From NCBI RefSeq assembly GCF_014138285.1, contig NZ_JACGXN010000003.1:248001-312000 (forward strand): DNA of 64,000 nucleotides, read 5' to 3'. Under the pieces are notes generated by a model that saw nothing but the letters and a program-made list of their open reading frames with translations, was not told where the DNA came from and did no database searches. Positions 42,505 to 51,732 of this stretch are shown one piece after another. Position 1 is the first letter of the stretch. Every line of letters begins with the position of its first letter. A program made the position numbers and the translations under genes. Origin of the DNA: Phyllobacterium myrsinacearum (GTDB taxonomy: Bacteria > Pseudomonadota > Alphaproteobacteria > Rhizobiales > Rhizobiaceae).

Positions 42505-42687
42505 TCAAGATGCAGAATGTGCTTCGCCAGTCTTAAGGTCGATTCCAACAGCCTGTTCACAAAGAGCAACGTGTCTGGCCAACGCATCAATTGGCAGGAT
42601 TGCACTGATCGTGCAAATATCGCGCTTCTGAAACTTTGGCATTCCCTGAAGTTCCTTCAGCCGCTCAAGAAGTTCAACCCGGCTCAT
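42505..42687 (-). CDS. Small 60-residue protein at the end of the min operon
   Basis: ATG 42687 is preceded by AAGGGAGAG on the minus strand, a strong site. The product (MSRVELLERLKELQGMPKFQ, then KRDICTISAILPIDALARHV) is a soluble, mostly helical peptide with two cysteines. It lies 57 bp behind minE in the same direction and before the shared terminator. I do not recognise the family. The good ribosome site and operon position favour a real gene, but short length keeps the confidence moderate. Confidence 0.5.
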   Translation of the reverse strand: MSRVELLERLKELQGMPKFQKRDICTISAILPIDALARHVALCEQAVGIDLKTGEAHSAS

Positions 42688-42744
42688 ACTACTCTCCCTT
42701 CATTCAATGGCTTTGCTTTGCCCAATCTCCTTGGCTGGCATCCG

Positions 42745-43008
42745 TCACGCGGCTCGGACACCTGCCTTCAAGGGGATGTCAATGTCGACTTCCAGCGTCG
42801 ATACCTGATCATCGCTACCCATTTTCACTCGAACTTTCTCTCGATCGATTTGTATGTGCTTGGCGACAACTGCCAGAATTTCTTCCCGCAATTGAAGAAC
42901 TAAATCCGAATGCCCTTGTGATGCACGTTCATGGGCAAGCAGAATCTGCAGACGCTCGCGTGCCTTGGGTGCCGAAGCCTGCTTGTTGAAGAAACGGAAA
43001 ATGCTCAT
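42745..43008 (-). CDS. minE: Cell division topological specificity factor MinE
   Basis: The 87-residue length is normal. The N-terminal amphipathic/anti-MinCD segment ([20 protein letters not shown], then QILLAHERA) and the dimerisation part ([32 protein letters not shown]) are conserved. MinE drives MinD off the membrane at midcell, producing pole-to-pole oscillation and placing the Z-ring. Its start overlaps the minD stop by 4 bp (ATGA), so the two are coupled. Confidence 0.96.
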   Translation of the reverse strand: MSIFRFFNKQASAPKARERLQILLAHERASQGHSDLVLQLREEILAVVAKHIQIDREKVRVKMGSDDQVSTLEVDIDIPLKAGVRAA

Positions 43009-43820
43009 GCTGCCCTCCGTCGGAATATTTTACCCAATAAACTGCGCTTTTCGCTCGGAATCGTGATGGGGACATTTTCGCCCGCGAGGCGTCGCGCAGC
43101 GTCCATATATGCCAAGGCCGGTGCACTATCCTTGTCGGCCAAGGTTACTGGCGAGCCGATGTTCGACGCGCGCAGGACATCTTGGCTCTCCGGAATGATA
43201 CCCAGCAGTGGAATAGATAGAATTTCGAGAACATCATCGACTTTCAACATGTCGCCTCGTTCCGCCCGGGTCGCATCGTAGCGTGTTAAGAGGAGATGTT
43301 TTTCCATTCTCTCACCGCGTTCAGCCTTCATTGTCTTTGAATCAAGAAGACCAATAATCCGATCTGAATCTCGAACCGACGAGACTTCCGGATTGGTTAC
43401 GACAACTGCCACGTCGGCATGTCGCATCGCCAATGTCGCTCCGCGTTCAATTCCTGCAGGGCTATCACAGATGATCCAATCAAAGGTTTTCTTCAACTCT
43501 TCAATGACTTTCTCGACGCCCTCAGCAGTGAGATTGTCTTTGTCGCGGGTTTGGGATGCGGGCAGCAAGAAAAGGGTATCGAGCCGTTTGTCGCGAATGA
43601 GAGCCTGTGGCAATTTAGCGTCACCCTGGATGACGTTCACCAGATCGAAGACGACACGACGCTCTGCACCCATAACGAGATCCAGGTTCCGTAGTCCCAC
43701 GTCGAAATCGATGACAACTGTCTTCTCGTTACGCTGAGCGAGTGCAGCGCCAAGTGCGGCGGTTGATGTGGTTTTGCCAACACCGCCCTTGCCCGAGGTA
43801 ACGACTATCACTTTTCCCAT
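43005..43820 (-). CDS. minD: Septum site-determining ATPase MinD
   Basis: The 271-residue ParA/MinD ATPase begins with the deviant Walker A motif [20 protein letters not shown]. It has [16 protein letters not shown] and [14 protein letters not shown] as switch regions, and ends in the amphipathic membrane-targeting helix ([14 protein letters not shown]). ATP-bound MinD dimers bind the membrane and recruit MinC. It is the middle gene of the minCDE operon, 30 bp behind minC. Confidence 0.97.
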   Translation of the reverse strand: MGKVIVVTSGKGGVGKTTSTAALGAALAQRNEKTVVIDFDVGLRNLDLVMGAERRVVFDLVNVIQGDAKLPQALIRDKRLDTLFLLPASQTRDKDNLTAEGVEKVIEELKKTFDWIICDSPAGIERGATLAMRHADVAVVVTNPEVSSVRDSDRIIGLLDSKTMKAERGERMEKHLLLTRYDATRAERGDMLKVDDVLEILSIPLLGIIPESQDVLRASNIGSPVTLADKDSAPALAYMDAARRLAGENVPITIPSEKRSLLGKIFRRRAA

Positions 43821-43850
43821 ATTCTTTTCCTATCTTACCCGAGCACTGAC

Positions 43851-44603
43851 CTAACCGAATGTTTCTGCCAATATGGAGTCTCCTTCGAGCCAAAGCTGTA
43901 CAGCTTTCCCTCGAAGTCGCGGCTCCATATCTTCAGCTGTCTTGTAAAGGCCATCAATGGCCAACAGCTCTGCTTCCAGTTTGCGGCAAAAAATACGCGC
44001 CGATGCGTTCCCGGCCGATCCTGCCATAGCCCGGCCTCGCAGTGTGCCATAGACGTGGATGGAACCGCCGGCGATTATTTCAGCGCCTGAGGCCACTGAT
44101 CCGATGATCGTTATATCGCCTTCCGGGAAGATGACCGACTGCCCCGATCGCACCGGCTCTTTAATGATGATGGACGGCATCACGCGAATCTGTGTTCCGT
44201 CGGAAGAGCTGGCAGAGGGCACCGGAGGCCGGGTATTCCCAGCAAGTGTTTCGTTAACCGGCTTTGCTACCGGCGCCTGGAAATCAGTTGCAGATTTTCC
44301 GCCTCTCATGGCCGGCGGCATACCAGGAGCAAGCAGCGATGGCCGCGCACCCTCTATACCCATTAACGAGACGCCGCGCTTGGCAAGCTCTTCGATAAGA
44401 AGCGTTAGCTGAGCACGATCTGTTTGCAGGTTCTCAACGTCGAGAACAATCGGCTTGCCCAAGAAAAAACCTGCAGAACGTGATGCAAGATCATCCAGTT
44501 GGGCCAGCCAGCGATCAATCGGGGCTTCGGGCGAAAGCACGAGGGCGAGAAACGATCGGCCTTTAAGTCGTATTGGTTGAGAATCTGTTAGCACTTTGTT
44601 CAT
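43851..44603 (-). CDS. minC: Septum site-determining inhibitor MinC
   Basis: The 250-residue protein has the N-terminal FtsZ-inhibiting domain (IRLKGRSFLALVLSPEAPID), a variable linker rich in Ser/Pro/Thr (about 105-140), and a C-terminal beta-helix domain (RSGQSVIFPEGDITIIGSVA, SGAEIIAGGSIHVYGTLRGR). These are the standard parts of MinC, which blocks FtsZ assembly away from midcell. It is first in minCDE. Confidence 0.95.
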   Translation of the reverse strand: MNKVLTDSQPIRLKGRSFLALVLSPEAPIDRWLAQLDDLASRSAGFFLGKPIVLDVENLQTDRAQLTLLIEELAKRGVSLMGIEGARPSLLAPGMPPAMRGGKSATDFQAPVAKPVNETLAGNTRPPVPSASSSDGTQIRVMPSIIIKEPVRSGQSVIFPEGDITIIGSVASGAEIIAGGSIHVYGTLRGRAMAGSAGNASARIFCRKLEAELLAIDGLYKTAEDMEPRLRGKAVQLWLEGDSILAETFG

Positions 44604-44926
44604 CTAAGTTAATTTTTCGTTCCGGCGGTATAGGCGGCCAATGGTTAACAGATAGTTAATTTTGGCTGATTTTGCACAGATGAAAATCTGCAATACGGCC
44701 CTTGCGCAGACTAAGCAGCTGCGCTTCGTTCGGATGAATTTGTCGGGTTAGCACTGCCCCAAGCTGCACCGAATAGTGATCTTCAATTACCCACGAATCC
44801 TCAGATTATTCGCAGCAACGCCCATGATCTTCATCGTCGAAAACCCGCGCCGAACAGGGTCACGAGATGCTCCGTTGGCCATCAAGCTCCTTATGTGGAG
44901 CAGTTGTGAGGAACTGTTGCCAGTCC
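44604..44926. other. Intergenic region upstream of minC
   Basis: These 323 bp contain the presumed min promoter near 44620-44700 (AT-rich, TTAACAGATAGTTAATTTT) and the 3' flank of the neighbouring efflux gene. No gene or clear terminator was recognised. Confidence 0.4.
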
Positions 44927-45796
44927 TCAATTATCCGGCAAAACCGCCACAGTGGCTGTCATCCCCGCAACCAACTGGATTCCGAGTGGAACATTATCGA
45001 ACGCGATACGTACAGGGATGCGCTGTGCGAGACGAACCCAACTGAAAGTCGGATTTATATTGGCAAGCAGACCAGATCCGGCGGTGCGCTCGCGATCCTC
45101 GATGCCGGCAGCGACACTCTCGACATGACCTTTGATCATCTCAGACTGTCCTATGAGCTTTACCGATACGGGATTCCCGATATGGATTCGCGCCAGTTTG
45201 GTCTCCTCGAAATATCCTTCGACACGCAGCGAATCCGTGTCGACCAGAGCCATTTGAGCACTGCCCGTGGTCACATAGTTTCCGGGACGAAGCGATAGAT
45301 TGGTGATGGTGCCATTGACCGGCGCCCTGACCTCCGAACGTTCCCTGTTCAAGCGGGCAAGTTCCAGGTTTGCATTGGCTCCAAGATAGCTGGCTTGGGC
45401 TTGTGCCTCGGCGGCCTGCGATACTTCCTTTTGCTGTTGGGAAATTACTCCGCCCAATTGATCACGCCGTTGCCGATCACGTGTAGCTTGCTCCAGCGTA
45501 GCCTTTGCACCTTCCGCCGCGGCTTGCGCCTGTTCCATGGCGATCTGAAAACGCCGGGAGTCGATACGAAAAAGAATGTCACCCTTCTTGACAGCGTCAT
45601 TGTCCTTGACCAGCACCTCACTGACAAGTCCGGACACATCGGGGGCAACCGCGACGATATCGGCACGCACGCGAGCGTCACGCGTCCAAGGATCGTTCAT
45701 ATAATGTTGCCAAAGCTCTCGCCCAACGAATGCCGCACACATGACAAGGATGATCGTCACGAGCACACGACCCGCGAGCTGAATTTTCTTCTTCAT
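44927..45796 (-). CDS. HlyD-family membrane-fusion subunit (AaeA/EmrA type)
   Basis: The 289-residue protein has one N-terminal helix (QLAGRVLVTIILVMCAAFVG), the lipoyl half DIVAVAPDVSGLVSEVLVKD, a helical hairpin (about 80-150), the second half RSEVRAPVNGTITNLSLRPG and a beta domain ending VAGMTATVAVLPDN. It is the adaptor for the FUSC-type exporter encoded two genes upstream, with DUF1656 between; this trio corresponds to AaeX-AaeB-AaeA (p-hydroxybenzoate efflux). It shares one base with the DUF1656 stop (TAATG). Confidence 0.9.
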   Translation of the reverse strand: MKKKIQLAGRVLVTIILVMCAAFVGRELWQHYMNDPWTRDARVRADIVAVAPDVSGLVSEVLVKDNDAVKKGDILFRIDSRRFQIAMEQAQAAAEGAKATLEQATRDRQRRDQLGGVISQQQKEVSQAAEAQAQASYLGANANLELARLNRERSEVRAPVNGTITNLSLRPGNYVTTGSAQMALVDTDSLRVEGYFEETKLARIHIGNPVSVKLIGQSEMIKGHVESVAAGIEDRERTAGSGLLANINPTFSWVRLAQRIPVRIAFDNVPLGIQLVAGMTATVAVLPDN

Positions 45797-46005
45797 TACA
45801 TTATCCGTTGATAAACCGTTGTTACACCGCCAAGCAGCACGACATAGAGCGCGACATCGAACAAACCGCGATGCCAGACCATTGCATAAATTCCTGTCAG
45901 GGCCAGGATCTTCCGAACAAGTCCCATAAGCACGAGGGTCAACATCATCGCTCCGAGAAGTCCCGGTACATACACCCCGTAAATATCGAGTTCGTTCAAC
46001 ATCAC
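45796..46005 (-). CDS. DUF1656 small inner-membrane protein (AaeX-like)
   Basis: The 69-residue protein starts NELDIYGVYVPGLLGAMMLT, the typical DUF1656 beginning, and has two membrane helices. It lies between the FUSC-type exporter (3 bp upstream) and the adaptor gene (1-bp overlap). DUF1656 proteins accompany FUSC/HlyD efflux pairs; the exact role is unknown. Confidence 0.88.
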   Translation of the reverse strand: MMLNELDIYGVYVPGLLGAMMLTLVLMGLVRKILALTGIYAMVWHRGLFDVALYVVLLGGVTTVYQRIM

Positions 46006-46008
46006 ATT

Positions 46009-48075
46009 CTACTCCGCTGCAGTTTGCAGTTCTGACTGTGGTGATCTGGCGACGTATCCGGCCAGCGGCGTTCGAGGTGCCGGCGCATAAGGGAACAAAG
46101 CCCGCCGCAAACCGACAAGAGCATCAAGCACGCTGCGGCTGGCTGCGCCCGGTTCGGCATCGCCAAAGATCAAGGCTTTGTCCAACCGATCCAGCAAATC
46201 GGATTTGGGCTTGACCGCCTGATTGCGTATGAGCCGGTGCTGGAAAAGATCAGCGATACCCACAAGAACGGCATCGACATAACTGTCGTCGAGCAGTCTT
46301 TTCCGCTCGGACTGCAAGACAAGAATATTGAGACCGATACGCACTTCGACAAATCCATCGACTTCCGAAATATACCGGTCTTCCAGGGAGGCAAGCCGAG
46401 GTATCAGCTGACCCATCCGGTCCAGCATCCGGCCACTGAGCTTTTCATAATCACCCTGTCGCAATCCGGCAGCCGTCTCGGCAAGATCCGCCCAACCTGC
46501 CCGGACCAATCGCTGCGCGGCAATCTCCGCACCAAACGGCCGGACCAAATTCGTCCAGACAAAAGCAAGGCCGATCCCGGCAAGCGCAGCAATCCCTTCA
46601 TTGGTGAACGATGTGAAATCGGCACTGAACCGGTTTTGCATTGCAACAAATGAGGCAGTGTTTACCGCAAGGAGCATGCCAATCATGTTGAACTGGGCAC
46701 GTGGAATGAGAATGCCGATAAACAGGAAGGGTGGCGCAAATGCCAATACCAGCATTTCATAGCCACTCAGAGCCGGCAGAATTGCGAAGAGGTAAAGAAA
46801 GGCGATGGCCAAACTGATGGCACTCCACACCAACATTTTGAATATGAACGGCGCGGGCCTGTCCATCGCCGCGAAGAATGAGCTGGCGACAGCTGTCATC
46901 ATCACGAAACCTGCACCACTCTGCCACCCCGTCTGAATCCAGATGAAACAGGCCAGAAATGTCACGCCAACAACCGATGCTGACGAAAAAAACAGCAGGG
47001 CATAATCATGATACCGGTTGCGGCCAACGACCTGGCGGTGACGAAATGCGGGCATCCAGCGGCCTGCCTGCCGACCTTGCGCGATCTGCTCCTTCAGCGT
47101 CAGGCAATCGTGCCAGAGATCAATGATCTCCCGTAGCCGGGCTACTGCACTTGAAAGAATCAAGCGCTTCCAGCCCGGTTCCGGAGTTGCCGATTCCAGC
47201 CTGTTGATCTCGGCAGAAAATCGCGCCAACTCAAGTTCCGATACGGATTTCGATTGCAACCAATCAGCGACGTTTGAGAGCAAAGTGGCCAGATCCGGCC
47301 GCAATGGCGTACCATCGGACTTCAATGCATGCAGTCGATCGGCCAGCGATGAGAACAGGGGCAGAAGCATCATGAGCCTCCCGCGAAGTTCCCTAGCGTG
47401 ACGCGTGATATCGCGGGTACCCGCATCATAGGCCAGTTGGCTGATGATGAGGTCGAGCCCTGCAATGTCGGAGGCTAATCGCTGGCGTTTCGCTGGTGTT
47501 ACAGGGATTGCCCCTTCACCGCGCAATATTTCATCACCCCAGTCTGCCGCATCGTCAAGCCAACTGGATATCCTGGCCCCCAAGGCGGTTCCGACACTGA
47601 CAGGGAATGCGATTAATCCAACAACCGTGGCGCATGTAATGCCGATAATGATCTCCTCGGTACGTGCTACCGCCGTGTCAAAGATGGCGTCGGGAGTCAT
47701 GACGGTGGGAAGCGCGATGAGCGGCAATGAATATCCGGCAAGCATGAAGACATAGCTGCGGGGTGTTCGATCCAGCATGGATATGTAAAGCAAAGTGCCG
47801 GTCCACAGCGCAACAACAAGAGACAGAAGTTCCGGAGCATTGACGAACAGGGGCACGAAAATGACGGCTGCGCTCGCGCCGATGATCGTTCCGAGCGCGC
47901 GATAAAGGCCCTTTGAGCTTGTTGCACCAGCAAGGGGATTGGCAACGACATAGACTGCAGCCATAGCCCAATAGGGCCGTGGCAGGTCGAACCACAGCGC
48001 AATATAGAGGGCCATCATTGAAGCGAGGAAGGCTTTGGCCGAAAACAACCACTCCCGCCAGGACGGCATGGTCAC
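46009..48075 (-). CDS. FUSC-family efflux transporter (AaeB-like)
   Basis: At 688 residues it is of normal size for AaeB-type exporters. It has two sets of about five or six membrane helices (MALYIALWFDLPRPYWAMAA near the start; FASSASVVGVTFLACFIWIQT-like second set in the middle) separated by cytoplasmic helical regions. The motif GATSSKGLYRALGTIIGA is typical of the FUSC domain. It probably exports aromatic carboxylic acids with its HlyD partner. It overlaps the MarR gene by 4 bp, so the operon order is marR, fusC, DUF1656, hlyD. Confidence 0.9.
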   Translation of the reverse strand: MTMPSWREWLFSAKAFLASMMALYIALWFDLPRPYWAMAAVYVVANPLAGATSSKGLYRALGTIIGASAAVIFVPLFVNAPELLSLVVALWTGTLLYISMLDRTPRSYVFMLAGYSLPLIALPTVMTPDAIFDTAVARTEEIIIGITCATVVGLIAFPVSVGTALGARISSWLDDAADWGDEILRGEGAIPVTPAKRQRLASDIAGLDLIISQLAYDAGTRDITRHARELRGRLMMLLPLFSSLADRLHALKSDGTPLRPDLATLLSNVADWLQSKSVSELELARFSAEINRLESATPEPGWKRLILSSAVARLREIIDLWHDCLTLKEQIAQGRQAGRWMPAFRHRQVVGRNRYHDYALLFFSSASVVGVTFLACFIWIQTGWQSGAGFVMMTAVASSFFAAMDRPAPFIFKMLVWSAISLAIAFLYLFAILPALSGYEMLVLAFAPPFLFIGILIPRAQFNMIGMLLAVNTASFVAMQNRFSADFTSFTNEGIAALAGIGLAFVWTNLVRPFGAEIAAQRLVRAGWADLAETAAGLRQGDYEKLSGRMLDRMGQLIPRLASLEDRYISEVDGFVEVRIGLNILVLQSERKRLLDDSYVDAVLVGIADLFQHRLIRNQAVKPKSDLLDRLDKALIFGDAEPGAASRSVLDALVGLRRALFPYAPAPRTPLAGYVARSPQSELQTAAE

Positions 48076-48545
48076 GGTGTTGTCTCAATCTCACCGACTG
48101 AAGGTATCATGGTATGCCCGGCACGATCAAAAGCGGAAAGCACGCGAAGCGCTGCCGTGAGATCTTCCTCGCTCACATCAGCCAATATTTCACCGCGCAG
48201 GCCAACAAGTATATTCTCGAGCATTGCGGCTGTTTGCTCGCCTTTTTTGGTTAGCCATAGAGTCTTTGCCCGCCGGTCAACCTTATCCGCCTTGCGTATT
48301 ACAAAATCTCCCGCCTCAAGCTGGTCGAGCAAACGGACAAGGGACGGACCTTCAATTCCAACATAAGTGGCAAGATTATTCTGGCGCACACCTCCACCAA
48401 GCCTCCCGATCCAGACCAGGGGCGCCCCACAAGCTTCCGAGATGTTGTGGGGTATCAATGCTTGATCGACAAGTCGCCGCCAGTGGCGACCGGTCTGAAG
48501 CAGATTCGCGGTAAAAGCCCGTCTTAATGTATCGATTGAGTCCAT
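48072..48545 (-). CDS. MarR family regulator of the AaeXAB-like efflux operon
   Basis: The 157-residue protein has the MarR winged HTH (LATYVGIEGPSLVRLLDQLE, then wing IRKADKVDRRAKTLWLT) flanked by dimerisation helices. As first gene of the efflux operon it likely represses the whole unit and responds to the exported aromatic acid. The palindrome AGCATA-N7-TATGCT lies just upstream of its start. Confidence 0.9.
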   Translation of the reverse strand: MDSIDTLRRAFTANLLQTGRHWRRLVDQALIPHNISEACGAPLVWIGRLGGGVRQNNLATYVGIEGPSLVRLLDQLEAGDFVIRKADKVDRRAKTLWLTKKGEQTAAMLENILVGLRGEILADVSEEDLTAALRVLSAFDRAGHTMIPSVGEIETTP

Positions 48546-48556
48546 GAAAAATAGAT

Positions 48557-48575
48557 AGCATACAAATTATATGCT
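48557..48575. promoter_or_regulatory. MarR operator candidate
   Basis: AGCATACAAATTATATGCT has 6-bp inverted arms and lies 11-30 bp upstream of the marR start. The size and location suit a MarR dimer. Confidence 0.6.
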
Positions 48576-48828
48576 TTCAATGATTATGGTTTGCGCATTG
48601 AATTTCATCGCGCAGCACTCGCCTTGCCGGAACACAAATGCGCACCGATGGGCGATTGGATGTTGCGTTGCGGCAAACGTGCAGTTTATAACGGACGTAT
48701 TCGATTGGACCCGGTGAAATTCCGGGTGGCTATTCCGGCCGCCGATCCGCCGGACCACGCAAAACCTGCATGCCAATGCGTAACACTCACAGAGTGTCGT
48801 TCGGCCATGCTTTGCGAGAATTCAATAC

Positions 48829-50268
48829 ATGCAACGCCTATCCATTAGCCGGGACTGGTCCGCCAATCCCATGCGCGAGATGCTCGCCGGCGCCGTAGCA
48901 ACGTTCGCGTTGATCCCCGAGGTCATCGCATTTTCGTTTGTCGCTGGTGTCGACCCGCAAGTCGGGCTGTTCGCTTCATTCGTCATCGGCATCGTTATTT
49001 CTTTCAGCGGCGGGCGTCCCGCCATGATTTCGGCTGCAGCAGGGTCGGTTGCTCTCGTTGCTGCGCCTCTAGTCCACGCACATGGACTGGCATACCTCTT
49101 CGCAGCCGGCTTGCTCGCGGGAGCGATACAGATCCTGTTCGGACTGCTTCGCCTCGGCGTCCTCATGCGTTTCGTTTCGAAATCCGTGCGCACCGGCTTT
49201 GTCAACGCATTGGCGATACTGATTTTTGCGGCTCAGTTGCCGCATATCCTGGGAGGAAGCGGGCTCGCCTACGTCCTTCTGGCAGCGGGGCTGGCCGTGA
49301 TTTACCTTACTCCCCGTATAACAACCACAATTCCATCCCCCTTGATTTGTATCCTTATCCTCACTGTCGCCTGCATCGCCTTGGACCTTCCGGTTCAAAC
49401 AATCGCCGATCTTGGAAAACTACCCGATGCACTTCCGACCTTTGGTTGGCCTGCAGTTCCGTTAACGTTCGAAACACTGACCATCATTGCGGGCCCCGCA
49501 CTTGCCATAGCGATGGTGGGATTACTCGAATCCATGATGACGGCGAGCGTCGTCGACGAACTTACCGATACCCCGAGTTCAAAGAACAGAGAGTGCACGG
49601 GACTTGGCATCGCAAACGCCGCAGCAAGTTTGTTCGGCGGCATAGCCGGGTGCGGAATGATCGGCCAGACCGTCAGCAACGTAAAGTATGGAGGGCGTGG
49701 GCGTCTTTCCACGCTCTTCGCCGGGGCTTTCCTTTTGATCCTCATGGTTTTACTCAAGCCATGGGTTTCGCAAATCCCGGTCGCAGCCTTGGTTGCTATC
49801 ATGGTCATGGTAGCGATCGACACGTTTGACTGGTCATCACTGCGCACAGTTGTAGTTCACCCGAAGATGTCGAGCGTGGTTATGTTGGCCACCGTCGTCG
49901 TCACTGTGTCCAGTTCCAATCTGGCTCTCGGTGTGACGGTTGGCGTTCTTCTCAGTGGGGTATTTTTCGCATTCAAAGTCGCCAGCCTGTTTCGTGTTGA
50001 CGTTGAGAAGGATGCAGGGGGACGGCTGACCTACCGCGTACTGGGGCAGGTCTTCTTCGCCTCATCGGACTTGTTTGTCGAAGCGTTCGATACGCGCGAC
50101 GCCGTTGGCAAAACCGTTCTGATCGATCTGTCGGAAGCACACTTCTGGGACGTCACTGCGGTAGCGGCTCTGGACAGGGTGGTGCAACGCTTCAAAACAC
50201 ACGGCATCACTGTTGACTTGATCGGCCTCAATCAGGCGAGTTCGACGCTGATCGGGCGCCTGTCGTGA
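48829..50268 (+). CDS. SulP family inorganic anion transporter
   Basis: The 479-residue protein has the SulP membrane domain (MLAGAVATFALIPEVIAFSF, then FVAGVDPQVGLFASFVIGIV, GMIGQTVSNVKYGGRGRLST) and a short C-terminal STAS domain (about 405-479; VLIDLSEAHFWDVTAVAALD). SulP proteins carry sulfate, bicarbonate or dicarboxylates. No carbonic anhydrase or sulfur gene is adjacent, so the substrate is open. The ribosome-binding site in front of ATG 48829 is weak. The 250 bp upstream (48576-48828) contain only weak frames. Confidence 0.88.
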   Translation: MQRLSISRDWSANPMREMLAGAVATFALIPEVIAFSFVAGVDPQVGLFASFVIGIVISFSGGRPAMISAAAGSVALVAAPLVHAHGLAYLFAAGLLAGAIQILFGLLRLGVLMRFVSKSVRTGFVNALAILIFAAQLPHILGGSGLAYVLLAAGLAVIYLTPRITTTIPSPLICILILTVACIALDLPVQTIADLGKLPDALPTFGWPAVPLTFETLTIIAGPALAIAMVGLLESMMTASVVDELTDTPSSKNRECTGLGIANAAASLFGGIAGCGMIGQTVSNVKYGGRGRLSTLFAGAFLLILMVLLKPWVSQIPVAALVAIMVMVAIDTFDWSSLRTVVVHPKMSSVVMLATVVVTVSSSNLALGVTVGVLLSGVFFAFKVASLFRVDVEKDAGGRLTYRVLGQVFFASSDLFVEAFDTRDAVGKTVLIDLSEAHFWDVTAVAALDRVVQRFKTHGITVDLIGLNQASSTLIGRLS

Positions 50269-50333
50269 GCATGCAATTGATCCATGGCACAGCAGCCGCT
50301 TCAACAGGGCGAGACAACGCTCCATTTCGTTCT

Positions 50334-50990
50334 TCAATCACGTCCGACCGGCGCACCGAGCGGGAACATATGCCGGTAGGGGCGCGCCTCGTCGAGTGCT
50401 CTTGCATAGCTGGGCCGGGCTAGCAAACGATCGCGATAAGTCCAAACCTCTTTGTAGCTTTTCGGTATGGGATGGGTCCAATCCGCATAGAGGAGAGACG
50501 GTGCCGCCGCACAGTCGGCCAGGCTGAACGTATCACCAGCCACCCATTCCCGTCCCTTCAGACGGTGATCAAGTACGCCAAAAGCAGCCTCGAAGGCAGC
50601 CTTCCATTTCGCACAGTCTTCTCCGTCGTCTGCTTCGCGCCCGATAGCAACATAAACCATTCGCTGCTGGGGATAGTTGATGTAATTATCAAAAAAACGG
50701 TCCCACATCCTGACTTCAGCTGCCTTGGCCTGATCTTCGGGTATGAGACGTGATGTCTCCGGATAGAGATTATCGACATACTCGATAATGCTCGTTGCCT
50801 CGAAGACCATCTTGTCGCCATCGGTGAGCAGGGGGAATTTACCGATAGGCCACAGCGCTGCGAATGCGCTTGCTATCGGCTCGCTTCCGTCGAGCATTCT
50901 CGTCTCAAAATCAACACCCTTTTCATAGAAAGCGGTCTTTGCCTTCTGCGAATAGGACGAGAGCGGATGGAGATACATCGCCATGGTCAT
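50334..50990 (-). CDS. Glutathione S-transferase
   Basis: ATG 50990 lies just behind AGGAGG and yields 218 residues; the longer frame upstream runs through the preceding gene. The thioredoxin-like N-terminal domain has the serine of the active site (PLSSYSQKAKTAFYEKG), GKFPLLTDGD and the glutathione-binding EATSIIEYVDNLYP; the C-terminal helical domain has GDTFSLADCAAAPSLLY. It is 10 bp behind the DHFR-like gene, in one operon. It probably detoxifies electrophiles. Confidence 0.89.
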   Translation of the reverse strand: MTMAMYLHPLSSYSQKAKTAFYEKGVDFETRMLDGSEPIASAFAALWPIGKFPLLTDGDKMVFEATSIIEYVDNLYPETSRLIPEDQAKAAEVRMWDRFFDNYINYPQQRMVYVAIGREADDGEDCAKWKAAFEAAFGVLDHRLKGREWVAGDTFSLADCAAAPSLLYADWTHPIPKSYKEVWTYRDRLLARPSYARALDEARPYRHMFPLGAPVGRD

Positions 50991-51000
50991 CGTCGGCCTC

Positions 51001-51642
51001 CTATCGGGCAAGTACGATGTGGGTCGCGAGATCTGTCGCAACATGTTCGACCACGCGAAAGCCAAGGCCCGGCAAATCAATCCCGGCAAACATAGCTTCA
51101 CCACGTCCGAGGACCACTGGTGCGACCGCAAAATGCAGTTCGTCAACCAAGCCGGCCTGCAGATACTGGCGCACCGTACTGACACCGCCGCCAATCTTCA
51201 CATTCTGTTCGCCTGCAACTGTCTTCGCCTGTTCAAGTGCAACTTCGATACCCTCGGTAACGAAGTAGAAGGTTGTGCCGCCCTCCATGACTATGGGTTC
51301 ACGCGGATAATGTGTCAGAATGAATGTCGGTACATGATAAGGCGGGTTATCGCCCCACCAACCTTTCCACGATTCATCCGGCCAGTCACCGCGCACAGGT
51401 CCGAACATGTTTCGCCCGAGGATGAAGGCGCCAAATCCCGCCATTGCACGCTTGGCATAATCGTCATCGACTTCCTGCGATCCGCCTTCTTTACCGAACA
51501 TCTTCTGAAACGTCCGTGTACCGAAGGCCCACTGATGCAGCTCCATCCCCCGCTTTCCGAGCGGATCTTGCATGCTCTGCTCCGGCCCGGCGCCAAAGCC
51601 ATCAATGGAAATGGAGAAACCCGCAACCCGTACCTTAGCCAT
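51001..51642 (-). CDS. RibD C-terminal/dihydrofolate reductase-like protein
   Basis: The 213-residue protein belongs to the DHFR-like RibD_C family: VAGFSISIDGFGAG at the start, AFILGRNMFGPVRGDWP, HYPREPIVMEGGTTFYFV and the NADPH-binding VKIGGGVSTVRQYLQAGLVD near the end. Such stand-alone proteins are probably NADPH-dependent reductases and not true folate enzymes. The gene is divergent from an HxlR regulator, with operator-like repeats between them, so it is probably repressed by that protein and induced by an electrophile. Confidence 0.88.
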   Translation of the reverse strand: MAKVRVAGFSISIDGFGAGPEQSMQDPLGKRGMELHQWAFGTRTFQKMFGKEGGSQEVDDDYAKRAMAGFGAFILGRNMFGPVRGDWPDESWKGWWGDNPPYHVPTFILTHYPREPIVMEGGTTFYFVTEGIEVALEQAKTVAGEQNVKIGGGVSTVRQYLQAGLVDELHFAVAPVVLGRGEAMFAGIDLPGLGFRVVEHVATDLATHIVLAR

Positions 51643-51667
51643 ACCATCCTCCTACTGATTGCATTTC

Positions 51668-51714
51668 GCAACTGGTTGCAATATCTCACAACCGATCTTA
51701 CATTGCAACTGGTT
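51668..51714. promoter_or_regulatory. HxlR operator candidate in the divergent promoter
   Basis: GCAACTGGTTGC (51668-51679) is an inverted repeat; GCAACTGGTT recurs at 51705-51714. The spacing of 37 bp puts both on one side of the helix roughly. They lie between the DHFR-like gene and the HxlR gene. Confidence 0.6.
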
Positions 51715-51732
51715 TTTCGGAGAAGAAAGTAC

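Noticed and set aside
44776..45298. Plus-strand frames opposite the 3' end of the HlyD-type gene
   Set aside because: No start signal or homology; shadow of the minus-strand gene.
48567..48848. Small overlapping frames on both strands between marR and sulP
   Set aside because: Neither has a ribosome-binding site or recognisable sequence.
50983..51732. N-terminal extension of the HxlR protein
   Set aside because: The open frame upstream is antisense to the DHFR-like gene; the GTG at 51733 gives a normal HxlR length.
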